64,000 bases of DNA from RGDT01 sp964630925 (lineage in GTDB: Bacteria; Planctomycetota; Planctomycetia; Gemmatales; Gemmataceae), in contig CAZVZK010000013.1 in the NCBI GenBank assembly GCA_964630925.1, positions 45,950 to 109,949 on the forward strand. The letters are read 5' to 3'. The notes below the pieces were generated by a model that saw nothing but the letters and a program-made list of their open reading frames with translations, ran no database searches and had not been told where the DNA came from. The position numbers and the translations under genes were made by a program. Of this stretch, positions 1 to 7,823 are shown in pieces; position 1 is the first letter of the stretch, and each line of letters opens with the position of its first letter.

Positions 1-2
1 GG

Positions 3-1121
3 GCCGAGGCCATCCAGGCGGCCATCGACTGGTGGTACAAGGGGGAGGTGGCCGAGAAGATCGTCGCGTGGATGAAGAAGCCGATCAAGGATGCGTCGAA
101 GCGCTCACACGCCGGGATGCTGACTCGCGACGACTTCGCCGCCTGGAGGCCGACCCTCGAAGAGCCGGTGTCCGTCGATTACCGCGGCGTCACCGTGTAC
201 AAGTGCGGGACGTGGACGCAGGGGCCGGTCTTCCTGCAACAGCTCCGGCTCCTGGAGGGATTCAGCCTCGCGAAGATGGGCCACAACACGCCGGCATACA
301 TCCACGCGGTGGTGGAGTCGGCCAAGCTGGCGTTCGCCGACCGCGAGCGTTACTACGGCGACCCGGCGCAGGTGGACGTGCCGCTCAAGCGCCTGCTGTC
401 GAAGGAGTACGCCGATGAGCGGCGCAAGCTGATCGACCCGAGGTCGGCCTCGCTGAAGCTGCGGCCGGGCGAGGGGCCGGTACGCGACCCCGGCGACGTG
501 GACGCCCTTTTGCCCCCCGCCGAGGAGGTGTTCGACCATGACACGACGCACACCTGCGCCGTGGACGCGCGGGGCAACCTGATGGCGGCGACGTGCTCCG
601 GCGGGTGGATCCCGTCGTCGCCGGTGATCCCCGGCCTGGGCTTCCCGATGGGGACGCGCGGGCAGATGTTCGACCTCGACGGGCACCGTCCCAACGCTGT
701 CGCCCCGCGCAAGAGGCCGAGGACGACACTGACGCCGTCATTGGCGATGAAGGGCGGTGAGCCGTGGATGGCGTTCGGCACGCCGGGGGGCGACCAGCAG
801 GATCAGTGGACGCTGCAATTCTTCCTGAACGTCGTGGACTTCGGGATGAATTTGCAAGAGGCCATCGACGCGCCGTCGTTCCACACGACGCACTTTCCGA
901 GCAGCTTCTACCCACGGAAGGCGACCCCTGGCGGCGTGGTGTGCGAGGAACGCATCCCCGAGGCGACGCGCAAGGAGCTGGCGGCGCTGGGGCACAAGGT
1001 GAAGGCCGTGGGGCCGTGGGCACACGGCATCGTGATGGCGGCGGCGATGGGGCCGAAGAAGGGGACGCTGTCGGCGGGCGTGTCGCCACGTGCCGGCGTG
1101 GGGTACGTGACGGGGGAGTGA
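3..1121 (+). CDS. Gamma-glutamyltransferase family protein, 5' end outside window
   Basis: The frame is open from base 3 with no start codon in the window, so this is the C-terminal 372 residues or so. The family are Ntn hydrolases that split themselves and transfer or hydrolyse gamma-glutamyl groups, typically from glutathione, outside the cytoplasm. The self-cleavage and nucleophile motif DTTHTCAVD is encoded around 540-566, with the expected catalytic Thr at 543-545; the small subunit would then run from 543 to 1121. Downstream, the glycine-rich stretch ATCSGGW and the late motif GTPGGDQQDQW match the family substrate pocket. Only 3 bases separate its stop from the LysR gene, so the two may be co-transcribed. 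Family call is secure; substrate is not shown by sequence. Confidence 0.9.
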   Translation, partial: AEAIQAAIDWWYKGEVAEKIVAWMKKPIKDASKRSHAGMLTRDDFAAWRPTLEEPVSVDYRGVTVYKCGTWTQGPVFLQQLRLLEGFSLAKMGHNTPAYIHAVVESAKLAFADRERYYGDPAQVDVPLKRLLSKEYADERRKLIDPRSASLKLRPGEGPVRDPGDVDALLPPAEEVFDHDTTHTCAVDARGNLMAATCSGGWIPSSPVIPGLGFPMGTRGQMFDLDGHRPNAVAPRKRPRTTLTPSLAMKGGEPWMAFGTPGGDQQDQWTLQFFLNVVDFGMNLQEAIDAPSFHTTHFPSSFYPRKATPGGVVCEERIPEATRKELAALGHKVKAVGPWAHGIVMAAAMGPKKGTLSAGVSPRAGVGYVTGE

Positions 1122-1124
1122 GCC

Positions 1125-2027
1125 GTGGCCGAGCCGTTGCCGCATCTGGAGACTTTCGCGGAGGCCGCCGAGAGGGGCAGCTTCACCGCCGCGGCGCGGG
1201 CGCTGGGGGTGACGCAGGCGGCGGTCAGCCAGCGGATCGGGGCACTGGAGGCGGAGCTGGGGGTGTCGCTGTTCCGGCGTGCGGCGGGGCGTGTCGAGCT
1301 GACCGAGGCCGGCAGGACGCTGCACGGGTTCGCCCGGCGGATCGTACGGCTGCACGCGGAGGCGCGGCAGGCGGTCACGGGGGAGGCGGCCCCGGCGGTG
1401 GGTGAGCTGACGCTGGCGGCCAGCTCGGTGCCGGGCGAGCACCTGCTGCCGGGTCTGCTGGCGTCGTTCCACGGCCGGCATCCTGGGGTGCGGATCAGGG
1501 CTTCGGTGAGCGACACGCGGGCGGTGCTGGCCGACGTGAGCCGTGGCAAGGCCGATCTGGGGCTGGTCGGCGGGCGCGACGACACGCCGGGCCTGGACTT
1601 CCGGGCGGTGGGGTGCGACGAGATCGTCCTGCTGGTGCCGGCCGGTCACGCCTGGGCGAAGCGGAAGCGCGTGCGGTTGGAGGATCTGCGGCACGAGCCG
1701 CTGGTGCTGCGCGAGGCGGGGTCGGGGTCGCGGTGGTGCCTGGAACAGGCGCTGGCCGCCGCCGGGGCGCCTCTTGCGGGGCTGACGGTGGCGATGGAGC
1801 TGGGCAGCAACGAGGCGGTCAAGGAGGCCGTGCTGCGTGGGGCAGGGGTGGCGGCGCTGTCGCGGCAGGCGGCGACGCGCGAGATCGAGGCGGGGGCGCT
1901 GGTGGGGTTGGAGCTAGCGGGGGTGCCGCTGCGCCGCGAGCTGTTCCTGGTGCGCAGCACGGGGCGGGCCCTGCCGGAGGCGGCGCGGCTGTTCGACGAA
2001 TTCGTCGGCGCGGGGGCGGGGCCGTGA
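1125..2027 (+). CDS. LysR-family transcriptional regulator
   Basis: A 300-residue protein of standard LysR length. Residues 1-65 form the winged helix-turn-helix (FAEAAERGSFTAAARALGVT, then QAAVSQRIGALEAELG), followed by a linker helix and a periplasmic-binding-like effector domain from about residue 90. Start is GTG at 1125, the only one that keeps the HTH complete. LysR regulators often control adjacent genes, but here the neighbours lie on the same strand and are packed without room for a divergent promoter: the stop overlaps the next GTG by 4 bases (GTGA at 2024-2027). That coupling to the ATP-grasp and mch genes suggests a link to methanopterin C1 metabolism; the effector is unknown. Confidence 0.92.
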   Translation: MAEPLPHLETFAEAAERGSFTAAARALGVTQAAVSQRIGALEAELGVSLFRRAAGRVELTEAGRTLHGFARRIVRLHAEARQAVTGEAAPAVGELTLAASSVPGEHLLPGLLASFHGRHPGVRIRASVSDTRAVLADVSRGKADLGLVGGRDDTPGLDFRAVGCDEIVLLVPAGHAWAKRKRVRLEDLRHEPLVLREAGSGSRWCLEQALAAAGAPLAGLTVAMELGSNEAVKEAVLRGAGVAALSRQAATREIEAGALVGLELAGVPLRRELFLVRSTGRALPEAARLFDEFVGAGAGP

Positions 2028-3250
2028 CGCTGGTCATCGTCGGGGCGAGCGTACGTGCGGCGGCGTTCTCGGCGCTGCGGGCCGGGCTGTCGCCGTGGTG
2101 CCTGGACCTCTTCGCCGACGCGGACCTGGTGGCCTGCTGCCCGGCGCGGCGGCTGCGAGGCAAGTATCCGGGGGCGATCCTCGCCGAGATCGCGGACGCA
2201 CCGCCGGGGCCGTGGATGTACACGGGGGCCATCGAGAATCATCCGGCGCTGATCGAGGCGATCTCGCGGATGCGGCCGCTGTGGGGCAATGGGGGGCGGA
2301 CTACCTCACCCCCTAACCCCCCTACCTCACCCCCTAACCCCCTCTCCGAAGCGGAGAGGGGGGATCGCAAGAGCATCGCCATCAGCGGCGGGGCACTGCG
2401 GCCCTCACCCATTCGACTCGGCCCAACAAGGGACGCTCCCACCTTCCCGCTGCCGCTCTTCTCACTCTTGCGTTCCCCCCTCTCCGCGCATCGGGGGTCT
2501 GGGGGCGTCTCGCCCCCAGCTCGCAGCGAGAGGGGGTTAGGGGGTGAGGTAGCCTACCTCCTCAAGCCCCGCGCCTCCGGAGGGGGCGCCGGCATCCGCT
2601 TCTGGGACGGCGGCCCCGTGCCGGCCACGCACTACTTGCAGGAATTCATCCCAGGCGAGCCGGCCAGCGCCGTCTTCTGCGGCGGCCTCCTCCTCGGGGC
2701 GACGCGCCAGCTCATCGGCACGCCCTGGCTCAGCTCCTCCGGCTTCCGCTACTGTGGCAACGTCGGGCCGATCACACTCGACGTGCCGATCATCGATGCG
2801 CTCAATGAATACGCCGCTGGCCTCGGGCTGCGCGGGCTGTTCGGCATCGACGGCATCCTCGCCGACGGGGCGTTCTGGCCGGTGGAGGTCAACCCGCGAT
2901 ACACCGCGAGCGTCGAGGTGCTGGAGCTGGCATCAGGGCTTCTGGCGATGGGGCACCACGCGGCGGCGTTCGGGCACGGCACGGCGCCACCAGTGCCGGC
3001 CCCATCGCGCGTCGTCGGCAAGGCGATCCTGTACGCGCCGGCCGACGGCGTGTTCCCCGACGACGGGCCGTGGCGCGGAGGGTGGCCCCACTTCGCGGAC
3101 ATCCCGCATCCGCGTTCGGCGTTGGAGGCGGGGCACCCGGTGCTGTCGATCCTCGTGTCGGGGGACGATGAGGTCGGGTGCGTGGAGGCGTTGCGGCGTG
3201 GGGCGGCGGAAGTACAACAGGCCGTGTGGCCCCGGAGGATTACGCCATGA
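2024..3250 (+). CDS. ATP-grasp domain protein with in-frame repeat insertion
   Basis: 408 residues starting at GTG 2024, overlapping the LysR stop by 4 bases. Residues 1-90 look like the N-terminal lobe of an ATP-grasp ligase. Residues about 93-176 are translated from the palindromic repeat at 2302-2551 and consist of Pro/Ser/Gly/Arg-rich sequence unlike the rest. The ATP-grasp core resumes with KPRASGGGAG (nucleotide-binding Lys and Gly loop), HYLQEFIPGEPAS, GIDGILADGAFWPVEVNPRY (the acidic metal-binding Glu and Asn) near residues 270-295. ATP-grasp proteins sit beside mch in other planctomycetes with H4MPT genes. The insert occupies the place where the linker to the central domain would be, so activity is doubtful although the frame is open. 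Stop overlaps mch by ATGA. Confidence 0.82.
   Translation: MTLVIVGASVRAAAFSALRAGLSPWCLDLFADADLVACCPARRLRGKYPGAILAEIADAPPGPWMYTGAIENHPALIEAISRMRPLWGNGGRTTSPPNPPTSPPNPLSEAERGDRKSIAISGGALRPSPIRLGPTRDAPTFPLPLFSLLRSPLSAHRGSGGVSPPARSERGLGGEVAYLLKPRASGGGAGIRFWDGGPVPATHYLQEFIPGEPASAVFCGGLLLGATRQLIGTPWLSSSGFRYCGNVGPITLDVPIIDALNEYAAGLGLRGLFGIDGILADGAFWPVEVNPRYTASVEVLELASGLLAMGHHAAAFGHGTAPPVPAPSRVVGKAILYAPADGVFPDDGPWRGGWPHFADIPHPRSALEAGHPVLSILVSGDDEVGCVEALRRGAAEVQQAVWPRRITP
2302..2551. repeat. Palindromic repeat family A, copy 1, inside the ATP-grasp gene
   Basis: Terminal inverted repeats begin TACCTCACCCCCTAACCCCC (2324 onward, with a duplicated outer end from 2302) and end GGGGGTTAGGGGGTGAGGTA at 2551. 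Each arm holds its own hairpin (CTCTCCGAAGCGGAGAG). The core, GATCGCAAGAGCATCGCC at 2363-2380, matches the core of the copies at 7627-7817 and 63814-63908. The right arm also carries an extra perfect 9-bp hairpin CTGGGGGCG-tct-CGCCCCCAG at 2499-2519. No transposase is encoded; it looks like a MITE-type element bounded by TA. Confidence 0.88.
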
Positions 3251-4164
3251 CGCTGAACGAGTCGGCCCTCGGCCCACTTTCCCAACTCATCATGACGCCC
3301 GGAGTTGTCAGGCAGGAGGTGGACGGGGCGAGCGTCATCGACGCCACCCACGGTGATCGGGAGGCGGGACGGCAGCTCGCGCTCGTCTGCCTCGCGGGGC
3401 TGGGCGAGGTGTCATTCATCGAGGGCGAGTTTGGGCCGTCGGTGCGGGTGGCGAGCGAGGCGCCCATCCCGGCGTGCCTGGCGTCGCAGTACGCCGGATG
3501 GGCGGTGTCCGTGGGCAAGTACTTCGCGATGGGCTCCGGGCCGATGCGGGCCGCCTACGGCAAGGAGAAGCTGTACGACGACATCGGCGGCCGCGAGTCG
3601 CCGCCCGTGGCCGTCGGCGTGCTGGAGACACGCAAGATGCCGACGCCGGAGGCGGTCGCGTACATCGCCGAGCGCGTGAAACTGCCATCAGAGAAGTTGA
3701 CGCTGGCGTGCGCCCCGACGGCGAGCGTGGCGGGGACGATCCAGGTGGTGGCACGGTCGCTGGAGACGGCCCTGCACAAGCTGCACGAGCTGAAGTTCGA
3801 CCTGTCGCGCGTCGTGCGCGGCGAGGGCGTGGCGCCAATCCCGCCCGTGGCGAAGGACGACCTGTCGGCCATCGGCCTGACGAACGACGTGATCCTCTAC
3901 GGCGGCGAGGTGACCCTGTGGCTGAGGGGCGATGACGCCAGCCTGCAAGAGATCGGGCCGCGGGTGCCGTCGTCGTCGTCGCCGTCGCACGGGGCGCGGT
4001 TCGCGGACCTGCTGAAGGCGGCGGGCGGCGACTTCTACAAGCTCGACGGCATGCTGTTCAGCCCCGCCGTCGTGCGTCTGGTGAACACCGACACCGGCTG
4101 GTCCGGCGTGTTCGGGCGCACCGAGGCGGAGCTGGTGCGGCAGGCGCTGGCGTCCGGTGGATAG
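3247..4164 (+). CDS. mch: Methenyltetrahydromethanopterin cyclohydrolase
   Basis: 305 residues, close to the usual Mch length. The enzyme interconverts methenyl- and formyl-tetrahydromethanopterin in the C1 oxidation pathway shared by methylotrophs, methanogens and planctomycetes. Family landmarks seen are the Ala/Pro-rich AP.PACLASQYAGWAVSVGKY segment, FAMGSGPMRA at about 100, VGVLETRKMPT, the LACAPTASVAGTIQVVARS loop at about 158, and the C-terminal NDVILYGGEVTLWL. Start is ATG 3247, overlapping the ATP-grasp stop by 4 bases (ATGA). A larger upstream-extended reading frame exists but would lie inside the ATP-grasp gene. In planctomycetes this pathway is thought to serve formaldehyde detoxification rather than methylotrophic growth; other pathway genes are not in the window. 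Confidence 0.95.
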   Translation: MTLNESALGPLSQLIMTPGVVRQEVDGASVIDATHGDREAGRQLALVCLAGLGEVSFIEGEFGPSVRVASEAPIPACLASQYAGWAVSVGKYFAMGSGPMRAAYGKEKLYDDIGGRESPPVAVGVLETRKMPTPEAVAYIAERVKLPSEKLTLACAPTASVAGTIQVVARSLETALHKLHELKFDLSRVVRGEGVAPIPPVAKDDLSAIGLTNDVILYGGEVTLWLRGDDASLQEIGPRVPSSSSPSHGARFADLLKAAGGDFYKLDGMLFSPAVVRLVNTDTGWSGVFGRTEAELVRQALASGG

Positions 4165-4185
4165 GGTGCCGTTTGCGTTTCATTT

Positions 4186-4340
4186 CAGACCCCCAGACAC
4201 GGCCGGGAACGCAACCTCGTTCAGGAGTCACATGCGCACTTCGCTCTTGAGTGAGCATGTGACTCTGGCGGCGACTGACGCTGTGAGTCACGGACCGTCG
4301 CCGAGTGCGCGAGTCACCTGCTCACACGCTCACATGCTCA
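4186..4340. repeat. Structured intergenic repeat family B, copy 1
   Basis: Begins with CAGACCCCCAGACACG (4186-4201). A hairpin follows: GAGTCACATGCGCAC (4225-4239), 11-nt loop, GTGAGCATGTGACTC (4251-4265), 14 of 15 pairs. It is followed by a segment from 4266 to about 4325 nearly identical to the copy at 62841-62900, ending GAGTGCGCGAGTCACCTG. The stem differs from the second copy by paired changes, so the structure rather than the sequence is conserved. It lies just after mch. The rest of the gap up to 4473 shows no gene. Confidence 0.8.
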
Positions 4341-4473
4341 CTCCTCGCACGCCCTGGAGCGACCCCGGGCCCCGTTACGCTCGAGGCACGATGGCCGGCC
4401 TCATGCCGGACCGACGGGATCGGCGGGCGCCTCGGCGGGCGGAGACTTCTTGCGGACACGGGATCGCCCACTC

Positions 4474-4560
4474 CTATCGCACGCTACCCCCACCACGCAG
4501 CGTCCACGCCGCCAAGGCCAGCAGCGCCACGCCGACAGCCACATCGACCAGACGCCTCAT
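4474..4560 (-). pseudogene. Truncated duplicate of the adjacent propeller-protein N-terminus
   Basis: A 28-codon minus-strand frame starting at ATG 4560 (overlapping the upstream stop as ATGA) and ending at TAG 4474-4476. Its peptide begins MRRLVDVAVGVALLALAAW and continues with LRGGG, which matches residue for residue the membrane anchor of the 4557-6116 protein (MRRVAPIVAGVALLAVAAW, then FRGGG). Homology ends after about 26 residues. I read it as the surviving 5' end of a tandem duplicate; it could still make a single-span micropeptide because start, coupling and anchor are intact. Confidence 0.7.
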
Positions 4561-6116
4561 GTCTGGCCCTCCCCTGCCCTTGCCTCACCGCGAAGGCCGC
4601 GGATCAGCAGTAGCACCCCCACAAGCCCTAGCAGCAGTCCCAGCGGCGAACGCCACGCCGCGCGTTGAACGATGTCGTGCCGGCGGATGGTCGTGCCGTC
4701 CAGTCCCCTGTACTCCGTGATCACACCGCTGCCGTCCTCCAACGGGAAGTAGGCCATCAGGCCAGCGCCCGTCAACGACAGGGCCGGCTCGCGCTTCCCC
4801 GGATCTAGGGCGGTCAGCCGTGCGTTCAGACCCTGACCCAGCAGCAGATGGGGCAGCACGGCCCAGGCGTCCTCCTCGTCCGCTCCCGGCCAGTTGATCG
4901 ACAGCAGCCACAGCCGGCCGCCGGCGAATCGCCCCTCCAGATGCAGACGCCCACCCGGCAGGGCCACGCCCTCCCCCTCGCCCGTCGCCGCATCGAGGAG
5001 GCGGACGCGGCGGCCCTCCCGCCCGGCGGCCGCGATCCAACGGCCATCGGGGCTGATGCCGTCCCGCAACATGCTCAGGTCCGGGGCCGACCACAAGGCG
5101 GCGCCCGTCTCCAGGTCGAACATGCGGAGCCCGGGCGTCCCTTCCTCATCCGCCGGCTTCCCGGCCACCAGCACCCGGCCTCCGGAGGAGTGCAGGCGCG
5201 CGGGCGGCGGGTCTTCCGGCATGCCACGCTCCCAGAGCATACGTCCGGCACGGAAGTCCCACGCGCGGAGGACAATCTCTTTCGCCCCGGCCCAGGCCGC
5301 CACCATTCGATCACCCGTGAAGACGCGGGCCAGCGGCTCGTCCTCGCCGACGTTGGCCGTGCCGATCAGACGCGGCTTCAGCGGGTCGGCGATGTCGAGC
5401 AGACGCAGCTCGCCGCCACGTCGCGCCACGGCACGCGGGCCGCCCCCGGCGTCGAAGGCGAGGCCGGCCTCGATCCGCCCGGCGACGCGGCGGCGCTTGT
5501 AGTCCCACAGCAGCAGACGCTCCGGCTCGCCACGCTCACGGCGGACGCACCAATCGCCGAGGAATTGCGGCGGGCCGGGGTCCACGGCCAGTCGGCAGAT
5601 GACCCCCGGCGCGTCGGGGTCGATGACGAGGGTGTCGGCTTCGGCCCCGCCATCCATGACCTGGACGAACAGGGATTCGCCCCCCGGCGAGAACTCGGCC
5701 GAGACGGGCTTGCCGCCGAGAAGCAGACGACGGGCCTCGAACGCACGCACGTCGGCGAGGTGCGGCGTCCACCGCCCCGCCTCGTCCTGGTGGACGCCGG
5801 CGACATGGCCGCCGTCCGGAGAGAAGCCGACGTGCGAAAGCTGGAGCGACTCGTCCCACATCTCGCGGGTGCGGCCGGTCCCCTTGTCGATGACGGTCAA
5901 CGGGCCACGCAGGGGCCAGACATCGGGGCCGGCCCACGGGTCCCGGCTCTCGCCCAGGGGCATCGCCAACAGCGGCCCGCCCTTCGTATCCTCGACTCGG
6001 TGCCCCATGAAGCCGGCGGTGAGATGCACCTCCCAGCGTGGCCCACCCCCGCGGAACAGCCAGGCCGCGACGGCCAGCAGGGCCACGCCCGCCACGATAG
6101 GTGCCACGCGCCGCAT
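4557..6116 (-). CDS. Membrane-anchored beta-propeller-like protein of unknown function
   Basis: 519 residues from ATG 6116; the longer frame upstream to 6404 lies inside the next gene and is not used. Residues 5-22 (VAPIVAGVALLAVAAWLF) are an N-terminal membrane anchor and a second hydrophobic segment (SPLGLLLGLVGVLLLIRGL) is at the C-terminus, so the central part probably lies outside the membrane. Between them are repeated short beta-type motifs such as VGFSPDGGHVAGV, AEFSPGGESLFV and GISPDGRWIAAAG, each of the [F/I]SPDG type found in WD40/YncE-like propellers. No catalytic motif was recognised. The 4-base overlap with the remnant at 4474-4560 suggests the locus once held two copies. Confidence 0.8.
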   Translation of the reverse strand: MRRVAPIVAGVALLAVAAWLFRGGGPRWEVHLTAGFMGHRVEDTKGGPLLAMPLGESRDPWAGPDVWPLRGPLTVIDKGTGRTREMWDESLQLSHVGFSPDGGHVAGVHQDEAGRWTPHLADVRAFEARRLLLGGKPVSAEFSPGGESLFVQVMDGGAEADTLVIDPDAPGVICRLAVDPGPPQFLGDWCVRRERGEPERLLLWDYKRRRVAGRIEAGLAFDAGGGPRAVARRGGELRLLDIADPLKPRLIGTANVGEDEPLARVFTGDRMVAAWAGAKEIVLRAWDFRAGRMLWERGMPEDPPPARLHSSGGRVLVAGKPADEEGTPGLRMFDLETGAALWSAPDLSMLRDGISPDGRWIAAAGREGRRVRLLDAATGEGEGVALPGGRLHLEGRFAGGRLWLLSINWPGADEEDAWAVLPHLLLGQGLNARLTALDPGKREPALSLTGAGLMAYFPLEDGSGVITEYRGLDGTTIRRHDIVQRAAWRSPLGLLLGLVGVLLLIRGLRGEARAGEGQT

Positions 6117-6199
6117 CACCGCCCTCCATTCTCCGTCGAACGCGAGGGACGGGCCGGCTTGCGCCGTCCCCGATCCCCAGATGGTGGGCCTTGCGGCCG

Positions 6200-6898
6200 T
6201 CAGCGCCTCCGGGCCAGCGGCATCCGATACGCCATCCATGCCGCGAGGCCGCCGAACAACACCAGGACGGGGCCGCCTATTTCGGCGACACCATCCGTCA
6301 GGCCCCAGTAGTCCTTGAGCATCCCCGGCAGGATGTCCGCCCTCATGAAGACCGCCACGGCCCCCACCGCCACGAGGTACGGCGCCAGCAGCGCGAGCAG
6401 CCACGCCGCCGGGGCGATGTATCTCCCGGCATCCCTGTGGCGGTCTTCACGGAGGTCATCCAGACCCTGGGCCTGCCTCCGCTCGGCATATTCGCCCGCA
6501 GACGATGCGCGGACGCGGTCATCGGGTGGGGAGGCCGCGGTACCGCCCGATGGGATCTCCGGGAGCGCGCTGGCCTGGGCGGCCACGGGCCGCCTGCCGA
6601 CGATGACGGCACAGACGATCCCGGCCACGACGCCGGGCCAGAACGCGACGATCATGCTCACGTAGCCCAGCAGGGGTGCCCAGGGCGGCCCAATGTACAT
6701 CTCCCCCGGCACGCCGCACAGGTCCATGAGGATTCCCCCGGACGCCCCCACCAGGCCGGCCACGAGCATCGCCGCGGTGATGCCGGAGGGCAACGCGGCC
6801 CACCAGCGCAGGCACCCCAGGGCGACGTAGCCGCCGACGTACAGGGCGGCAGCCTGCGGCAGGATGAAGACGAATAGCGCGACGCAGAAGCCGACCAT
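6200..6898 (-). CDS. Multi-span membrane protein, unknown
   Basis: 232 residues with about five hydrophobic segments: roughly 3-24, 38-58, 76-100, then after a polar loop (105-160) two more at 163-186 and 200-222. The central loop is charged and low in hydrophobicity, so it is probably cytoplasmic or periplasmic. No family was recognised. It lies 7 bases downstream of the methyltransferase stop on the same strand and 83 bases upstream of the propeller gene, so the three may form one transcription unit. Confidence 0.75.
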   Translation of the reverse strand: MVGFCVALFVFILPQAAALYVGGYVALGCLRWWAALPSGITAAMLVAGLVGASGGILMDLCGVPGEMYIGPPWAPLLGYVSMIVAFWPGVVAGIVCAVIVGRRPVAAQASALPEIPSGGTAASPPDDRVRASSAGEYAERRQAQGLDDLREDRHRDAGRYIAPAAWLLALLAPYLVAVGAVAVFMRADILPGMLKDYWGLTDGVAEIGGPVLVLFGGLAAWMAYRMPLARRR

Positions 6899-6905
6899 CG
6901 CGGCC

Positions 6906-7604
6906 TCACTTCCCCTTCTTCTCGAACACGATGACGTGCTGCCACGGCAGGTCGCCGTGCGTCTTGACGTGCTTCAGCGGGTGCGCCGCCATCTCCTTGA
7001 TGACCTGCTTCTCAGACATCTTGTGGACGAGCAGGATCGGCACCTTGTCGTCCTCCAGGCGGAATTCGACGAACACCAGCCGCCCGCCCGGCTTCAGCGC
7101 CCGCACCATCGCCTCGGTCATCTCGTAGGGCTGTGAGAACTCGTGGTACACGTCCACCAGCAGGATCAGGTCGATGGAGCCCGCCGGCAGCTTCGGGTCG
7201 GTGATCGTGCCCATCACCGGCACGACGTTCGCCGCCTTCTCCTTCTTCATGCGCTCGCGGATGATGTCGAGCATCTCCTTCTGGATGTCCACCGCGTACA
7301 CCTTGCCCTTCGCCCCCACCGACTTCGCCATCGGGAAGGTGTGGTAGCCGCTGCCGGCGCCGATGTCGGCGATCACCGTGCCCGGCTTGATGGCCAGCAG
7401 CTTGAACAGCTTGCTGGTGCGCTCCTCCCTCTCGCGCTCGCGGCGCTCCAGCCACCCCGCGCCGTGGTAGCTCATGACGTGGGCGATCTCGCGGCCCATG
7501 TAGAACTTGCCGATGCCGTTCTCGTCGTGGACGCGGCGCCACTCGTAGTTGGCCGTCGGCGGGCCGGCGGCGAGGGACGCGAGCAACAGGATGATGGGGG
7601 TCAT
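6906..7604 (-). CDS. Exported SAM-dependent class I methyltransferase
   Basis: 232 residues. The first 15 residues (MTPIILLLASLAAGP) look like a signal peptide, an odd feature for a SAM enzyme but repeatedly seen in planctomycetes. The Rossmann fold is clear: motif I VIADIGAGSGYHTFPMAK near 80, the acidic strand end VYAVDIQKEML, motif II IDLILLVDVYHEF near 150 and ALKPGGRLVFVEF. The substrate is not evident. The start at 7604 follows a short GC-poor leader and family A repeat copy 2 lies directly upstream (7627-7817), within or next to its promoter region. Confidence 0.88.
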   Translation of the reverse strand: MTPIILLLASLAAGPPTANYEWRRVHDENGIGKFYMGREIAHVMSYHGAGWLERREREREERTSKLFKLLAIKPGTVIADIGAGSGYHTFPMAKSVGAKGKVYAVDIQKEMLDIIRERMKKEKAANVVPVMGTITDPKLPAGSIDLILLVDVYHEFSQPYEMTEAMVRALKPGGRLVFVEFRLEDDKVPILLVHKMSEKQVIKEMAAHPLKHVKTHGDLPWQHVIVFEKKGK

Positions 7605-7626
7605 GTCTCCTCCGGGTTGGTGGTGC

Positions 7627-7817
7627 TACCCCACCCCCTAACCCCCTCCCCGAAGCGGAGAGGGGGGATCTCAAGAGTATCGCCGACGCGGATGGGAAGT
7701 TTGCGCGTCTCTTGTTGGTTGAGCCAAATGGATGCGAAGCACACTGCCCCACCGCGAAGGCGATGCTCTTCTGATCCCCCCCTCTCCGCTTCGGAGAGGG
7801 GGTTAGGGGGTGAGGTA
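7627..7817. repeat. Palindromic repeat family A, copy 2
   Basis: The cleanest copy, 191 bp. It starts TACCCCACCCCCTAACCCCC and ends GGGGGTTAGGGGGTGAGGTA; 42 of about 44 terminal bases pair. Each arm contains a nested hairpin of the type CTCTCCGAAGCGGAGAG. The core read on the minus strand (GATCAGAAGAGCATCGCC) matches copy 1. It fills the gap between the acyltransferase-ligase stop and the methyltransferase start, where its hairpins could act as a terminator. Confidence 0.9.
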
Positions 7818-7823
7818 GTCCCC

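Noticed and set aside
2024..3250. Calling the ATP-grasp gene a pseudogene
   Set aside because: The frame is intact, coupled at both ends and keeps the ATP-grasp core motifs, so it is listed as a CDS with doubtful activity.
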